Below, piece by piece: positions 21,099-30,189 of a DNA stretch of 52,664 bases. The translations under genes were made by a program, and so were the position numbers. Origin of the DNA: Lachnospiraceae bacterium (lineage in GTDB: Bacteria; Bacillota; Clostridia; Lachnospirales; Lachnospiraceae); the NCBI GenBank assembly GCA_017444015.1, contig JAFSXN010000052.1, positions 1 through 52,664 on the forward strand, written 5' to 3'. The first letter of the stretch is position 1. Each line of letters starts with the position of its first letter. The notes under the pieces are model-generated. The model saw only the letters and a program-made list of their open reading frames with translations. It was not told the origin of the DNA and made no database searches.

Positions 21099-22601
21099 TC
21101 AAAACTGCTCCGAAAGCCCCGCATCCGAGGAAGCGATAAGCGCCACCCCCGTACCTGCGATATCCTCAAGAAGCACATCCCCGATCCGAACCGGCGCCTG
21201 CACCTTTAACTCCTTCACCGCTTTCACACACTCCCAAAGCTTCTCCTTGGGAACGGCAGAAGCCGTTTTGACCGGAAGCACCTCCCTGTCGGAGCCGGAG
21301 ATCCTCACGTTTGACGTTAATATCCGGACCGGTGCCGTAACCTCATTCTTCGCATAGACCTCGCCCTTTTCACAGCTGTTTCCGCTGACGGAGAGGATCT
21401 CGGATTCCCCCCGCACCGTAACGCTTACGATGCACCCAGCCGGACAGCTGATACAGGGCAGCGTATACGTTCTCGTTCCATCCGGGTTTTCAACTGCCTT
21501 TACCGGATCGGACACATTTTTCGTCGTATTGCGCCTCGCAAACTGCTTCATTAACGTCGACTCCGGATCCGGCTCGTTTTTCAGTGAGGACCGTAAAGCA
21601 AAGGAACGGATATATTCCGCGGCATACCTCCCCGCCTTTTCCGCTTCTTTGGAAACATTGTCCACAAGGTCATGTACATGCAGGACATTTCCGCAGGCAA
21701 AGACCCCGGGGCAGCTGGTCTCCAGATTCTCACCGACCACCGCTCCCCTGGTCGCAGGCGACATCGTAAGCCCCATATTCCTTGACAGCTCATTTTCCGG
21801 GATCAGCCCTACAGACAATAGCAGAGTGTCGCATTTGACTTCCTCCTCTGTTCCCGGGATCGGCTTTAAGTTCTCGTCGACCTCCGAGATGACCACCGAT
21901 TCCACCCGGTTTTTCCCCCGGATCTCCGTGATCGTATGACGGAGCAGCAGAGGAATGTCAAAATCCTCGAGACACTGCACAATATTTCGCTTTAAGCCTC
22001 CGGAATGGGGCATGATCTCGGCTACCAGCTTTACTTTAGCCCCCTCCAGGGTCATCCGCCTTGCCATGATCAGGCCGATATCTCCCGATCCTAAGATCAC
22101 AACCTCGCGTCCCGGCATCAGGCCATCCATATTGACAAACTTCTGGGCGGTTCCCGCGGAATAGATCCCTGCCGGCCGGTATCCCGGGATATTCAGGGCT
22201 CCTCTGGGCTTTTCGCGACAGCCCATGGCAAGGATTACCGCCCTGGCCCGTAACTGTTGGAAGCCGAATTCACTGCTGGTCGCGGTGACCTCCTTGAACA
22301 CGCCGTCCTCTGTCTGGACCGGTACGATATTGACCACCATGGTATTCAGCTGATACGCGATCCCGGCCTCCTTCGTCATATGGATATATCTCTTTGCATA
22401 TTCCGGTCCGGTCAGCTCCTCATTAAAGGTATGGAGGCCAAAGCCGTTATGGATACACTGATTCAGGATCCCCCCAAGCTCCCTGTCCCGCTCAAGGATC
22501 AGGATATCCTTCACATCGTTTTCATAAAGGGAGAGCGCCGCGGCAAGTCCTGCCGGTCCGCCTCCGATAATAATGGCATCATAGTTTTTCTGCTCCGGCA
22601 T
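21099..22601 (-). CDS. FAD/NAD(P)-dependent oxidoreductase fused to DUF1667
   Basis: A 500-residue protein. Residues 1-340 form a two-dinucleotide-binding flavoprotein: IIIGGGPAGLAAA near the start for FAD, VVILGSGDIGLIMARR in the middle for NAD(P), then GVFACGNVL. Residues 385-490 are a DUF1667 domain with conserved cysteines (LPCISCPAGC and SCEKGEVYA), normally a separate gene in clostridial glycerol operons. The flavoprotein is of the kind that stands beside GlpA-like dehydrogenases and probably passes electrons from glycerol 3-phosphate to NAD or a ferredoxin-like acceptor. AAGGAGG precedes the ATG, 11 bases after the glpA-like gene. Confidence 0.88.
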   Translation of the reverse strand: MPEQKNYDAIIIGGGPAGLAAALSLYENDVKDILILERDRELGGILNQCIHNGFGLHTFNEELTGPEYAKRYIHMTKEAGIAYQLNTMVVNIVPVQTEDGVFKEVTATSSEFGFQQLRARAVILAMGCREKPRGALNIPGYRPAGIYSAGTAQKFVNMDGLMPGREVVILGSGDIGLIMARRMTLEGAKVKLVAEIMPHSGGLKRNIVQCLEDFDIPLLLRHTITEIRGKNRVESVVISEVDENLKPIPGTEEEVKCDTLLLSVGLIPENELSRNMGLTMSPATRGAVVGENLETSCPGVFACGNVLHVHDLVDNVSKEAEKAGRYAAEYIRSFALRSSLKNEPDPESTLMKQFARRNTTKNVSDPVKAVENPDGTRTYTLPCISCPAGCIVSVTVRGESEILSVSGNSCEKGEVYAKNEVTAPVRILTSNVRISGSDREVLPVKTASAVPKEKLWECVKAVKELKVQAPVRIGDVLLEDIAGTGVALIASSDAGLSEQF

Positions 22602-22612
22602 ACCACTCCTCC

Positions 22613-24082
22613 TTAAACTCTGCCCGAAAGGATCTCCGATCCGCGACCCTTTTTCGTGATCTTCTCCATCGGGATCTTAAGTTCTCTGCTCAGTATCTCC
22701 ATAACCTTCGGATAACAGAAGCCTCCCTGACAGCGCCCCATATTCGCGCCCGTCCGCCGTTTGACCGCGTCAAGGGTCCTCGCGCCAGGGGGTCTTCGAA
22801 TCGTTTCCAAAATCTCCCCCTCCGTCACGGACGCGCAGCGGCAGATCATATTCCCATACGCCGGATCCTTCTCGACAAGCGCCCTCTGCTCCTTAGCAGG
22901 CAGCAGCTTCATATAGGTAAACGGCTTTACTTCCTCTATAAAAGCTTCTTTTTCCTCCGGCTTTAAATACTCCCTGACCAGCTCCGAAACCTTGACTCCG
23001 ATCGCGGGAGAGGCGGAAAGTCCGGGAGATTCGATCGCGGCGACATCAATAAAGCCCGGGTGTCCCGATACTTCCCCAATGACAAAATCGCCTCTGTCTC
23101 CGTGCGGACGAAGCCCGGCAAAGGAGGTGATTACCTCCTGCATCGGAAGATTTTTGACAGCGCTTACTCCCGGCGTATTGACCGTAGCCAGACCCTGGGC
23201 CGTCGTAAAGGTTCCCTCTTTGTCGGTAAGGTCCGTCGCCGTAGGCCCGACTAAGAGATTTCCATGGATCGTCGGAGAAACCAGGATCCCCTTGCCAAGC
23301 GCCGAGGGCATCCGAAAGATCGTACGTCCGACGTGCTTTCCGGCCGTTACGTCAAGCAGACAGTATTCCCCCTTTCTCGGCGTGATTGTAAGCGTATCCT
23401 TAGACATCATATTGTGAAAGAAATCCGCGTTCAGGCCGGCCGCGTTTACGACGCAAGCCGCAGTATAGCTGACCTTTCTGTCAAGGGCGGGATCAAATTC
23501 GCCAAATTCCGTTCCGCTTACCTGATATCCCCCGGCTGCTGCCTCCACGGCATCCACTCTGGTCCGAAGCAGGAACTCTACCCCGTTGATACAGGCGCTC
23601 TCCGCTAAAGCGCTCGTCAGCCGGAAGGGACAGATGATCCCTCCGGTGGGCGCAAACAGAGCCCCCCTGGTATCGTCCGAAAGATTCGGCTCCATCGCAA
23701 GCGCTTCCTCCCTCGAAAGAATCTTCAGGTCCTTTACGCCATTCTGAAGCCCCCGTTCATAGAGCTCCCTCATCTGCTTTGTATCCTCCTCGGAAAGCGC
23801 CACCACCATGGAACCGTTTTGAAAAAACGGGATACCGAGCGTCTTTGCAAGCTCAGGCATCATCTGAGAGCCCTTAACGTTAAGCTCTGCCTTTAAAGTC
23901 CCCGGCTTTGCGTCAAAGCCCGCGTGGACGATCCCGCTGTTTGCCTTGGAGGTTCCCTCTCCGATATCCCAGTTTTTATCTAAGACCGCGATCGTAAGCT
24001 GATACCTGGATAACTCCCTCGCGACCGCGCAGCCCGTCACGCCCGCACCGATGATCAATACGTCATATCGTTTTTGCACCAT
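22613..24082 (-). CDS. GlpA-like FAD-dependent glycerol-3-phosphate dehydrogenase
   Basis: A 489-residue flavoprotein of the DAO/GlpA family. It begins with DVLIIGAGVTGCAVARELSR for FAD and continues with TSKANSGIVHAGFD and ITSFAGLRPHGDRGDF. A C-terminal BFD-like [2Fe-2S] domain has CRCASVTEGEI and GRCQGGFC cysteines. Together with glpK and the downstream flavoprotein it forms a glycerol-to-dihydroxyacetone phosphate route. The ATG lies just after the glpK stop, and its AAGGAG lies within the last glpK codons. The relation to GlpA versus an L-2-hydroxyglutarate-type oxidase is decided here by the glpK context. Confidence 0.88.
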   Translation of the reverse strand: MVQKRYDVLIIGAGVTGCAVARELSRYQLTIAVLDKNWDIGEGTSKANSGIVHAGFDAKPGTLKAELNVKGSQMMPELAKTLGIPFFQNGSMVVALSEEDTKQMRELYERGLQNGVKDLKILSREEALAMEPNLSDDTRGALFAPTGGIICPFRLTSALAESACINGVEFLLRTRVDAVEAAAGGYQVSGTEFGEFDPALDRKVSYTAACVVNAAGLNADFFHNMMSKDTLTITPRKGEYCLLDVTAGKHVGRTIFRMPSALGKGILVSPTIHGNLLVGPTATDLTDKEGTFTTAQGLATVNTPGVSAVKNLPMQEVITSFAGLRPHGDRGDFVIGEVSGHPGFIDVAAIESPGLSASPAIGVKVSELVREYLKPEEKEAFIEEVKPFTYMKLLPAKEQRALVEKDPAYGNMICRCASVTEGEILETIRRPPGARTLDAVKRRTGANMGRCQGGFCYPKVMEILSRELKIPMEKITKKGRGSEILSGRV

Positions 24083-24084
24083 AC

Positions 24085-25581
24085 TTATATCTCCTTTGCC
24101 CAGTCAAACGCTCTTGTAACCGCCTTCTTCCAGCCTTTGATCCGCTCTGCCCGCTCCGATTCAGTGATCTCAGGCTCAAACACCCGATCGATCCGCCAGT
24201 TTGTAAGGACCTCTTCTCTGTTCTTCCAATAGCCTACGCCCAGACCTGCCAGATAGGCCGCTCCCATCGCCGTCGTCTCGATACAGGCCGGCCGTTTGAC
24301 CGGAGCCCCTGCGATATCCGCCTGGATCTGCATCAGAAAATCATTGGCGCTGGCTCCCCCGTCCACCTTTAAGGAGGTAAGAAAGATCCCGGAATCGGAT
24401 TCCATCGCCCGAATCACCTCATCCGTGGAATAGGCGATAGATTCCAGGGTCGCCCGGATAATATGATACTTGTTGACCCCTCTGGTCAACCCCACGATGG
24501 CCCCTCTCGCGTACTGATCCCAATAGGGCGCTCCCAGGCCCGTAAAGGCAGGTACAACATAGCAGCCGCCGGAGTCGGGAACCTTTCTTGCCATATAATC
24601 CGAATCCGCAGCGGAATCGATCAGGTGCATCTCATCCCGAAGCCACTGGATCGCGGCCCCCGCGACAAAGATCGAGCCCTCCAGAGCATAAGTCGTTTTG
24701 CCCTCTAAGCCCCAGGCGATCGTCGTTACCAGACCGTTTGCGGAATAGATCGGCTGCTCCCCCGTATTCATCAGAAGAAAACAGCCGGTCCCGTAAGTAT
24801 TCTTTGCTTCCCCCTTTTCAAAGCAGGTCTGCCCGAACAGAGCCGCCTGCTGATCCCCCGCCGCGCCAGCGATCGGGATCTGTCCGCCGAAAAAGGAGGC
24901 ATCCGTCAGTCCGTAGACGTAGCTGTTGGGCAGAGGGGTCGGCAGCATACATTTTGGGATATCAAGCTCCCGAAGGATCTCGTCGTCCCACGTCAGCGTA
25001 TGGATGTTGAACAGCATCGTACGGCTCGCGTTGGAGTAATCCGTCACATGTACCTGTCCGCCGGTCAGCTTCCAGATCAGCCAGGTCTCGATCGTTCCAA
25101 ATAACAGCTCCCCCGCTTCCGCGCGATCCCTCGCTCCGGGTACATTCTCAAGGATCCAGTGGAGCTTTGTTGCCGAAAAATACGCGTCGATGATCAGCCC
25201 GGTCTTCTTTCGGAAGGTCTCCGTAAGCCCCCGTTCTACCAGAGAATCACAGAATTCACTGGTCCTGCGGCACTGCCAGACGATCGCGTTGCACACCGGT
25301 TCTCCGGTTTTCTTATCCCATACCACTGCGGTTTCTCTCTGATTGGTGATCCCGATCGCCGCGATCTGCTCCGCGGTGGCCCCGATCTTGCTCATGGCTT
25401 CTACGCAAACGCCAAGCTGCGTCGACCAGATCTCCGCGGCGTTATGCTCTACCCACCCCGGTTTCGGGAAGATCTGGGTAAATTCCTTCTGAGCGACCGA
25501 GCAGATCTCGCCCCGTTCATTGAACAGGATCGCCCGGTTGCTGGTAGTCCCTGCGTCCAAAGCCATGATATACTTCTGCAT
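24085..25581 (-). CDS. glpK: Glycerol kinase
   Basis: A 498-residue FGGY kinase: starts [20 protein letters not shown], with [37 protein letters not shown], and the C-terminal [18 protein letters not shown] and [11 protein letters not shown] typical of GlpK. It phosphorylates glycerol to glycerol 3-phosphate in the cytoplasm. The start has AGAGGAG nine bases upstream. A longer frame runs back through the divergent tRNA gene and should not be used. It is the first gene of the glycerol/hydrogenase-maturation run. The usual glycerol facilitator is not present in the window. Confidence 0.96.
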   Translation of the reverse strand: MQKYIMALDAGTTSNRAILFNERGEICSVAQKEFTQIFPKPGWVEHNAAEIWSTQLGVCVEAMSKIGATAEQIAAIGITNQRETAVVWDKKTGEPVCNAIVWQCRRTSEFCDSLVERGLTETFRKKTGLIIDAYFSATKLHWILENVPGARDRAEAGELLFGTIETWLIWKLTGGQVHVTDYSNASRTMLFNIHTLTWDDEILRELDIPKCMLPTPLPNSYVYGLTDASFFGGQIPIAGAAGDQQAALFGQTCFEKGEAKNTYGTGCFLLMNTGEQPIYSANGLVTTIAWGLEGKTTYALEGSIFVAGAAIQWLRDEMHLIDSAADSDYMARKVPDSGGCYVVPAFTGLGAPYWDQYARGAIVGLTRGVNKYHIIRATLESIAYSTDEVIRAMESDSGIFLTSLKVDGGASANDFLMQIQADIAGAPVKRPACIETTAMGAAYLAGLGVGYWKNREEVLTNWRIDRVFEPEITESERAERIKGWKKAVTRAFDWAKEI

Positions 25582-25595
25582 TCTTTGTTCTCCTC

Positions 25596-25623
25596 TTGAC
25601 AATTCCCGTTTTTGTGCTACAAT
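25596..25623 (+). promoter_or_regulatory. Promoter of the tRNA-Arg gene
   Basis: TTGACA and TACAAT separated by 16 bases, ending 18 bases before the mature tRNA. It lies between the tRNA and the divergent glpK start. Confidence 0.8.
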
Positions 25624-25641
25624 AACCTTTGTTGTTAAAAT

Positions 25642-25715
25642 GTACGTGTAGCTCAGCTGGATAGAGCGTCTGGCTACGGACCAGAAGGTCGTGGGTTCGA
25701 ATCCTATCACGTACG
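25642..25715 (+). tRNA. tRNA-Arg (anticodon ACG)
   Basis: A 74-base cloverleaf: acceptor GTACGTG/CACGTAC, D arm GCTC/GAGC with AGCTGGATA loop, anticodon stem TCTGG/CCAGA around loop CTACGGA, five-base variable loop AGGTC, T loop TTCGAAT, and discriminator G. The 3' CCA is not encoded. ACG would become ICG and read CGU, CGC and CGA codons. Confidence 0.96.
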
Positions 25716-25725
25716 CTTCCTGACG

Positions 25726-25768
25726 AAAGCGCTGAATTCCCGGGCAAAAGGATCTCAGCGCTTTTTTC
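25726..25768 (+). terminator. Intrinsic terminator of tRNA-Arg
   Basis: Stem AAAGCGCTGA/TCAGCGCTTT with the right arm running into TTTTTT, 11 bases after the tRNA. Confidence 0.88.
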
Positions 25769-25794
25769 TCTCACTCTTCCAGGGAAAGACTGAT

Positions 25795-25897
25795 TATACT
25801 CGCGAACGCAATTAATTGCCGTTTTTGATAAAGTAAATGTACTGAAATTGCGTTTGCGAGTCTGGTTGATCGGCAACGAAAAGTGTTAACCAGTATA
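25795..25897 (-). repeat. 103-bp palindromic repeat, inside a second palindrome
   Basis: Full-length copy in minus orientation. Its flanks, AGGGAAAGACTGAT on the left and AATCAGCGTTTCCCT on the right, form a palindrome with two mismatches in 15, so the element occupies a hairpin loop, as at 942. It lies downstream of the hybrid kinase gene. Confidence 0.93.
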
Positions 25898-25924
25898 AAT
25901 CAGCGTTTCCCTAAACAAAACGTT

Positions 25925-28858
25925 TTACTTCCGCTTTTTCCCCAGAAACTCCTTCAGTACATTTTGCAGGATATTCAGATTGATCGGCTTTGCCACATGC
26001 GCGTCCATCCCGGCATCCATCGCCCGTTTCACGTCCTCGGAGAAGGCGTTTGCCGTCATGGCGATGATCGGGAGATTCGAAAGCTCCGGATCAGGCAACG
26101 CGCGGATCGCCGATGCCGCCTCATAGCCGTTCATCACCGGCATCTGGATATCCATAAGGACCCCGTCGTAGTAGCCGGGCTCTGAAGCGGAAACCTTATT
26201 CACCGCTTCCTGCCCGTTCTCGGCAAACTCTATGGTAAAGCCCACACTCGTTAACTGCATATTCGCGATCTCCCGGTTGATCGGCATATCCTCGACCAAA
26301 AGCAGACGCATCCTGGAAAAGTCCACCCCAAGCTCGATCGGCTCAGAGTCTTGCTTCTCCTTCGCTTCCTCTTCTTCCCCCGGTCTTTCCTGGAGCTTAA
26401 AGGCGATCCGGATCGTAAACTCTGTGCCCTGATCCTTTGCGGTCTGAACGCTGATATCGCCGCCCATCAGATCTACGATACTCTTTGTAATCGACATCCC
26501 AAGCCCTGTACCCTGGATCCCGCTGACCGTAGAGGTCCGCTCTCTCTCGAAGGCCTCAAATACCTTCGCCGCGAATTCCTCGGACATTCCGATCCCGCTG
26601 TCCCTGACCCTTAGCTCGTACTTTCCGACGCCCTTTTCCTCATTATCGATCTCCCAGACCCTGACCGAAACGCTGCCCTCCTCCGGCGTAAACTTATAGG
26701 CGTTGCTCACCAGATTCAGAAGCACCCGGTTCAGGCGGTTTTTATCGCAGTATACATGGCTGTTTTTTATATGTGAGGTATCTACCGTAAAATCAATATT
26801 CTTCTCGGACATCTGCGTCGCGAACAGATCCTTTACCTCGCCGATGGCCTTTCTCAGATCAACGGCGATGGGCTCAAGCTCCATCTTTCCGCTCTCGATC
26901 CGGCTCATCTCCAAAACATCGTTGATCAGCGCCAGAAGATGCTGGCTGGAGCCCTTGATCTTCGTCAGATATTCCCGGATCTGCGGCAGGGTCATATCCT
27001 CCCGCTCCGCCAGATTGATATAGCCGATGATGGCGTTCATAGGCGTCCGGATATCGTGGGACATATTGGACAGAAAGACGGTCTTGGCCCGGTTGCTCTC
27101 CTGGGCGGCCACCTTTTCCACCTCACTCTGCTTTTCTCGCTGGGAGATTGTCGTATAGATACTGAACATGATGGCAAGACTTGCCATGATCAGGATCATC
27201 TGGATAATGCTGTTCCGGGTCAGAACTCGGTCCGCAAGCAGCATCTGCTGCTGAAGGTAAGCCTCGGTCTGAGCGACGGTCTCCGGATTCGTCTCGCTGT
27301 TTCTCGTCTCATAGTAACTGCTGATATTATCAACGACCGTTTCCGTTATCTCGTCGGTCGCCTGCTTGACCCACATAAGCGAGGTAAAGAAGATCAGAAA
27401 CAGCAGGCCGATCCAGACCACCGTGGATTTTCCAAACCGCCTCTCCTGATCCTTCTTAAACACATGACGGAAATAGATAAAGCCCAGGATGCTCCAGGTC
27501 GCGAGGATCAGATAAGACTCCGTAGACATGGCCCCTGCCGACATAGCCATAAAATAGAAGAAAAAGAACACGGACATGGCAAGTCCGATGATCCCGGTCA
27601 GTTTTACCTTCTCATTACCCTCCTGCTTCGCATGGTAGAGCGCGTCTCCGGAGGTATAGCCGTAGGCGATGGTCGCCCCTACCGTATTGACATCGATGAT
27701 CCAGCCAATCGCTGTTCTTCCGAGAAACGGGATCACAAGAGAGATCCCCATCAGAAAGAGGATCGCGTTCTGAGGACTTGCGTCCGCGTTCAGCTTTCCA
27801 AACCAGGGCGGAAGGATATCCTCCTCGGACATGGAATAAAGCAGGCGGCTTCCGGCGATATAATTTCCGATCAGACCGGTCAGGATCGCTGTCAGGGCAG
27901 CAACCCCTAAGATCACGACCCCTGCCTTTCCCATCACCGTATTTACCGCATAGAAGGTCGGCAGACCGGCTAACCCGGAAAGCCCTCCCAGGTCCTTTAT
28001 ATGCGCGGTCCAGCTGTCGTAGCCCTCCGGGTGTACGGAAGCAGCCATAAGCGTAAGCAGGATATAGGAAACAGCGCCGGTCACAAGCGACGCTGTAAAG
28101 ATTTTTATCGTTTTTTTCACGGGAAAATTGAAGCCGGCCGTCGAATTGGAAACGGACTCAAAACCGGCAAAGGCCCAGGGCGACAGAGCAATGATCGTAA
28201 AAATCTGGCTGGGCTTAAAGGCGCCGTCCGGTGCAAAGCCAGGCGAAAGACTTGCTCCGCTCACGCCCTCCCCCGAAAAGACCGCTACCGCGCAGATAAC
28301 GATTCCGGCAAAGAGAACCAGAGCGAAAACAATCTGCAGCCCTACCGCAAGCCGTTTTCCACAGATAAAGATCAGCCCTCCCAGGACGATCGCCGCAAGC
28401 GAAAGCAGGGCCTCGCCCATATAGACATCGTAGCCCAGCACCGTATAATGAAAGCCGAACTGAAAGAGACCTCCGAACAGATTTCTTCCAATCAGAGGGA
28501 GAGCCGTCGCGTTGGCCCAGATGATCGCCACATAGACAAGGATCAGAAACCAGGCGCTTAAAAAGCCATGATCATAGCCAAAGGAACGGATCGTATAGGT
28601 CATGGTCCCCCCGGCATCCGGATAGCGATTCATCAAATAGTGGTAATTGACCCCGATGACCCACATAACAAGCGCCCCGAGAAGCATCCCAAGCGCGGTC
28701 CCCAATGGCCCCGCTGCCGGAAGGAACGTCGTTCCCGGCATAACAAAGGCGCCCCAGCCTACCGCGCAGCCGAAGGACAGCCCCCATACAGCAAGCGGAG
28801 AAAGGTATTTCTGTAATCCCGCCTTCCCCGTAACCTCTGATCTCTCCAGATTTCCCAT
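25925..28858 (-). CDS. Amino-acid-permease-like sensor, histidine kinase and receiver in one protein
   Basis: A 977-residue protein. Residues 15-500 form an APC-superfamily transporter-like membrane domain with about 12 segments (SFGCAVGWGAFVMPG is the family's first-helix signature), followed by another membrane helix near 550-570. Then come a HisKA domain with phospho-His601 in NMSHDIRTPMN, a HATPase domain (GIGMSEEF, GTGLGMSI), and a receiver domain with Asp903 in LMDIQMP. The design suggests a kinase that senses an amino acid or amine through a transporter domain. No separate response regulator is adjacent, and the output is unknown. GAAGG precedes the ATG. Confidence 0.93.
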   Translation of the reverse strand: MGNLERSEVTGKAGLQKYLSPLAVWGLSFGCAVGWGAFVMPGTTFLPAAGPLGTALGMLLGALVMWVIGVNYHYLMNRYPDAGGTMTYTIRSFGYDHGFLSAWFLILVYVAIIWANATALPLIGRNLFGGLFQFGFHYTVLGYDVYMGEALLSLAAIVLGGLIFICGKRLAVGLQIVFALVLFAGIVICAVAVFSGEGVSGASLSPGFAPDGAFKPSQIFTIIALSPWAFAGFESVSNSTAGFNFPVKKTIKIFTASLVTGAVSYILLTLMAASVHPEGYDSWTAHIKDLGGLSGLAGLPTFYAVNTVMGKAGVVILGVAALTAILTGLIGNYIAGSRLLYSMSEEDILPPWFGKLNADASPQNAILFLMGISLVIPFLGRTAIGWIIDVNTVGATIAYGYTSGDALYHAKQEGNEKVKLTGIIGLAMSVFFFFYFMAMSAGAMSTESYLILATWSILGFIYFRHVFKKDQERRFGKSTVVWIGLLFLIFFTSLMWVKQATDEITETVVDNISSYYETRNSETNPETVAQTEAYLQQQMLLADRVLTRNSIIQMILIMASLAIMFSIYTTISQREKQSEVEKVAAQESNRAKTVFLSNMSHDIRTPMNAIIGYINLAEREDMTLPQIREYLTKIKGSSQHLLALINDVLEMSRIESGKMELEPIAVDLRKAIGEVKDLFATQMSEKNIDFTVDTSHIKNSHVYCDKNRLNRVLLNLVSNAYKFTPEEGSVSVRVWEIDNEEKGVGKYELRVRDSGIGMSEEFAAKVFEAFERERTSTVSGIQGTGLGMSITKSIVDLMGGDISVQTAKDQGTEFTIRIAFKLQERPGEEEEAKEKQDSEPIELGVDFSRMRLLLVEDMPINREIANMQLTSVGFTIEFAENGQEAVNKVSASEPGYYDGVLMDIQMPVMNGYEAASAIRALPDPELSNLPIIAMTANAFSEDVKRAMDAGMDAHVAKPINLNILQNVLKEFLGKKRK

Positions 28859-28965
28859 AGTCGTCTACCTTCACGAAAAGGACATAATGATATCTTAATA
28901 TTATATCATATCCCGGAAAGGTTACAACTTTATTTCTGGCGCTGTCCCGGGCCCGTAAGCCTTAC

Positions 28966-29283
28966 CTAACCCGAAAACGTATTCAGCCTGTGACAGACCG
29001 GACAGACCGCGGAGGGCTTCTGAACATCCGCTTCAAAGCTAGTCGGGCAGAACTGGCAGGTCACCGTCATCATCTGAACAGAGTGTCGCGTACCCTGTTT
29101 CCCGCTGCCGGATACGCCAGATTCTGTCGACACCCCCGCCGCAGCGTATTCAAGCGCCTCGTCGGATAAGGGGATCCGCCGGATCTTCCCCCCTCCCACA
29201 GCCGTTTCATCGATCACTTCCTGTAATTCTTTATTCTGCGCGAATTTCTGATAATCAAACAGATGAAATAACTTAGATCTCAC
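28966..29283 (-). CDS. Small protein with C-terminal zinc ribbon
   Basis: A 105-residue protein starting at GTG about ten bases after GGAGG. The C-terminal third has CQFCPTSF and CPVCHRLN, two Cys pairs likely to bind zinc. The N-terminal part is helical, with a Gly-rich GGGKIRR segment. I do not recognise the family. It lies alone between the permease-kinase and the divergent tdk. Confidence 0.65.
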   Translation of the reverse strand: MRSKLFHLFDYQKFAQNKELQEVIDETAVGGGKIRRIPLSDEALEYAAAGVSTESGVSGSGKQGTRHSVQMMTVTCQFCPTSFEADVQKPSAVCPVCHRLNTFSG

Positions 29284-29373
29284 GATATGATATCCTCCTT
29301 CATATACTTATACGACAGAAAAAACCTCGCGGCAATTTTTTTATGATTTACAACATGTCGGGAATCAGCTATA

Positions 29374-29424
29374 GTATACACGCGAACGCAATTAACTGCC
29401 GTTTTGATAAAACAGGCGTATCTG
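29374..29424 (-). repeat. Half of a 103-bp repeat
   Basis: ATACACGCGAACGCAATTAA, CTGCCGTTTTGATAAA and CAGGCGTATCTG match one half of the family. The other half is absent. It lies 46 bases before tdk, within the 186-base gap 29284-29469 that otherwise holds only leader sequence. Confidence 0.7.
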
Positions 29425-29469
29425 TAAAGCGCGGATCAAAGCGGCCAGGCAGACAAAAAGGAAACAGCA

Positions 29470-30048
29470 GTGGCAAAGCTATATTTCTACTACGGTGCCA
29501 TGGGTGCCTCCAAGACAGCCCAGGCCCTTATGACGAAATTCAACTACGAAGAAAAGGGGCAGAAAGCCCTTCTGTTAAAGGCGGATCTCGATACGAGAGA
29601 CGACAGGGACGGGAAGCATCTGATCCGCTCCCGCGTCGGTCTTGAATCCGAGGGCGGACTGTTGAGCGAATTCTGTGATAACTATCAGGAGATCCTTACG
29701 GAGCGATACGATGTGATCATAGTGGACGAGGCTCAGTTCGCGACAAGGGCCCAGGTAAGCGTCCTCTGCGAGATCGTAGATACCTTCAATATCCCCGTCG
29801 TCACCTACGGTCTCAGGTCCGATTTTCAGGGGAACCTCTTTACCGGCAGCGAAGCCCTTTTAGCCTGCGCCGATCAGATCCTTGAGATCAAGACCATGTG
29901 CTGGTGCGGCAAAAAAGCGACCATGAACGCCCGTTTCAACGAAAACGGCATCATCAAGGAGGGCGACCAGATCGTCATGGGCGCAGGCTCCAATTATACC
30001 GCCCTCTGCCGCAAGCACTGGAAGCTCGGGATGCTGCATCCGATGTAA
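29470..30048 (+). CDS. tdk: Thymidine kinase
   Basis: A 192-residue type II thymidine kinase. The P-loop reads YGAMGASKTAQ in place of the usual GPMFSGKT pattern. Also present are VIIVDEAQF for the Walker B and catalytic region, YGLRSDFQGNLF for the lasso, and zinc cysteines in MCWCGKKA and ALCRKH. It salvages thymidine to dTMP. The start is GTG with AAAGGA upstream. It stands alone, divergent from the zinc-ribbon gene. Confidence 0.93.
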   Translation: MAKLYFYYGAMGASKTAQALMTKFNYEEKGQKALLLKADLDTRDDRDGKHLIRSRVGLESEGGLLSEFCDNYQEILTERYDVIIVDEAQFATRAQVSVLCEIVDTFNIPVVTYGLRSDFQGNLFTGSEALLACADQILEIKTMCWCGKKATMNARFNENGIIKEGDQIVMGAGSNYTALCRKHWKLGMLHPM

Positions 30049-30189
30049 TATCATCCCTCCTTTAATTCCCGCTTGTCCTCGTACATCCTCTGATCCGCCG
30101 CCTTCCCAACGTTTATTTCCATCGAAAAATCCCAAAAATCTGTTGTAGTTCCCCGAAATCATTTATATAATGATGAGCAGGAGGTACCT

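Noticed and set aside
21062-21178. 39-residue N-terminal extension of HydE
   Set aside because: It overlaps the conserved end of the upstream flavoprotein and is absent from HydE proteins as I know them.
25582-25710. N-terminal extension of glycerol kinase through the tRNA region
   Set aside because: The extension is antisense to a complete tRNA-Arg, while the ATG at 25581 has a good AGGAG site and matches the GlpK family start.
26939-27910. 323-codon plus-strand frame opposite the permease-kinase
   Set aside because: Antisense to strongly conserved transporter and kinase segments; composition rich in His, Arg and Asp is typical of a shadow frame.
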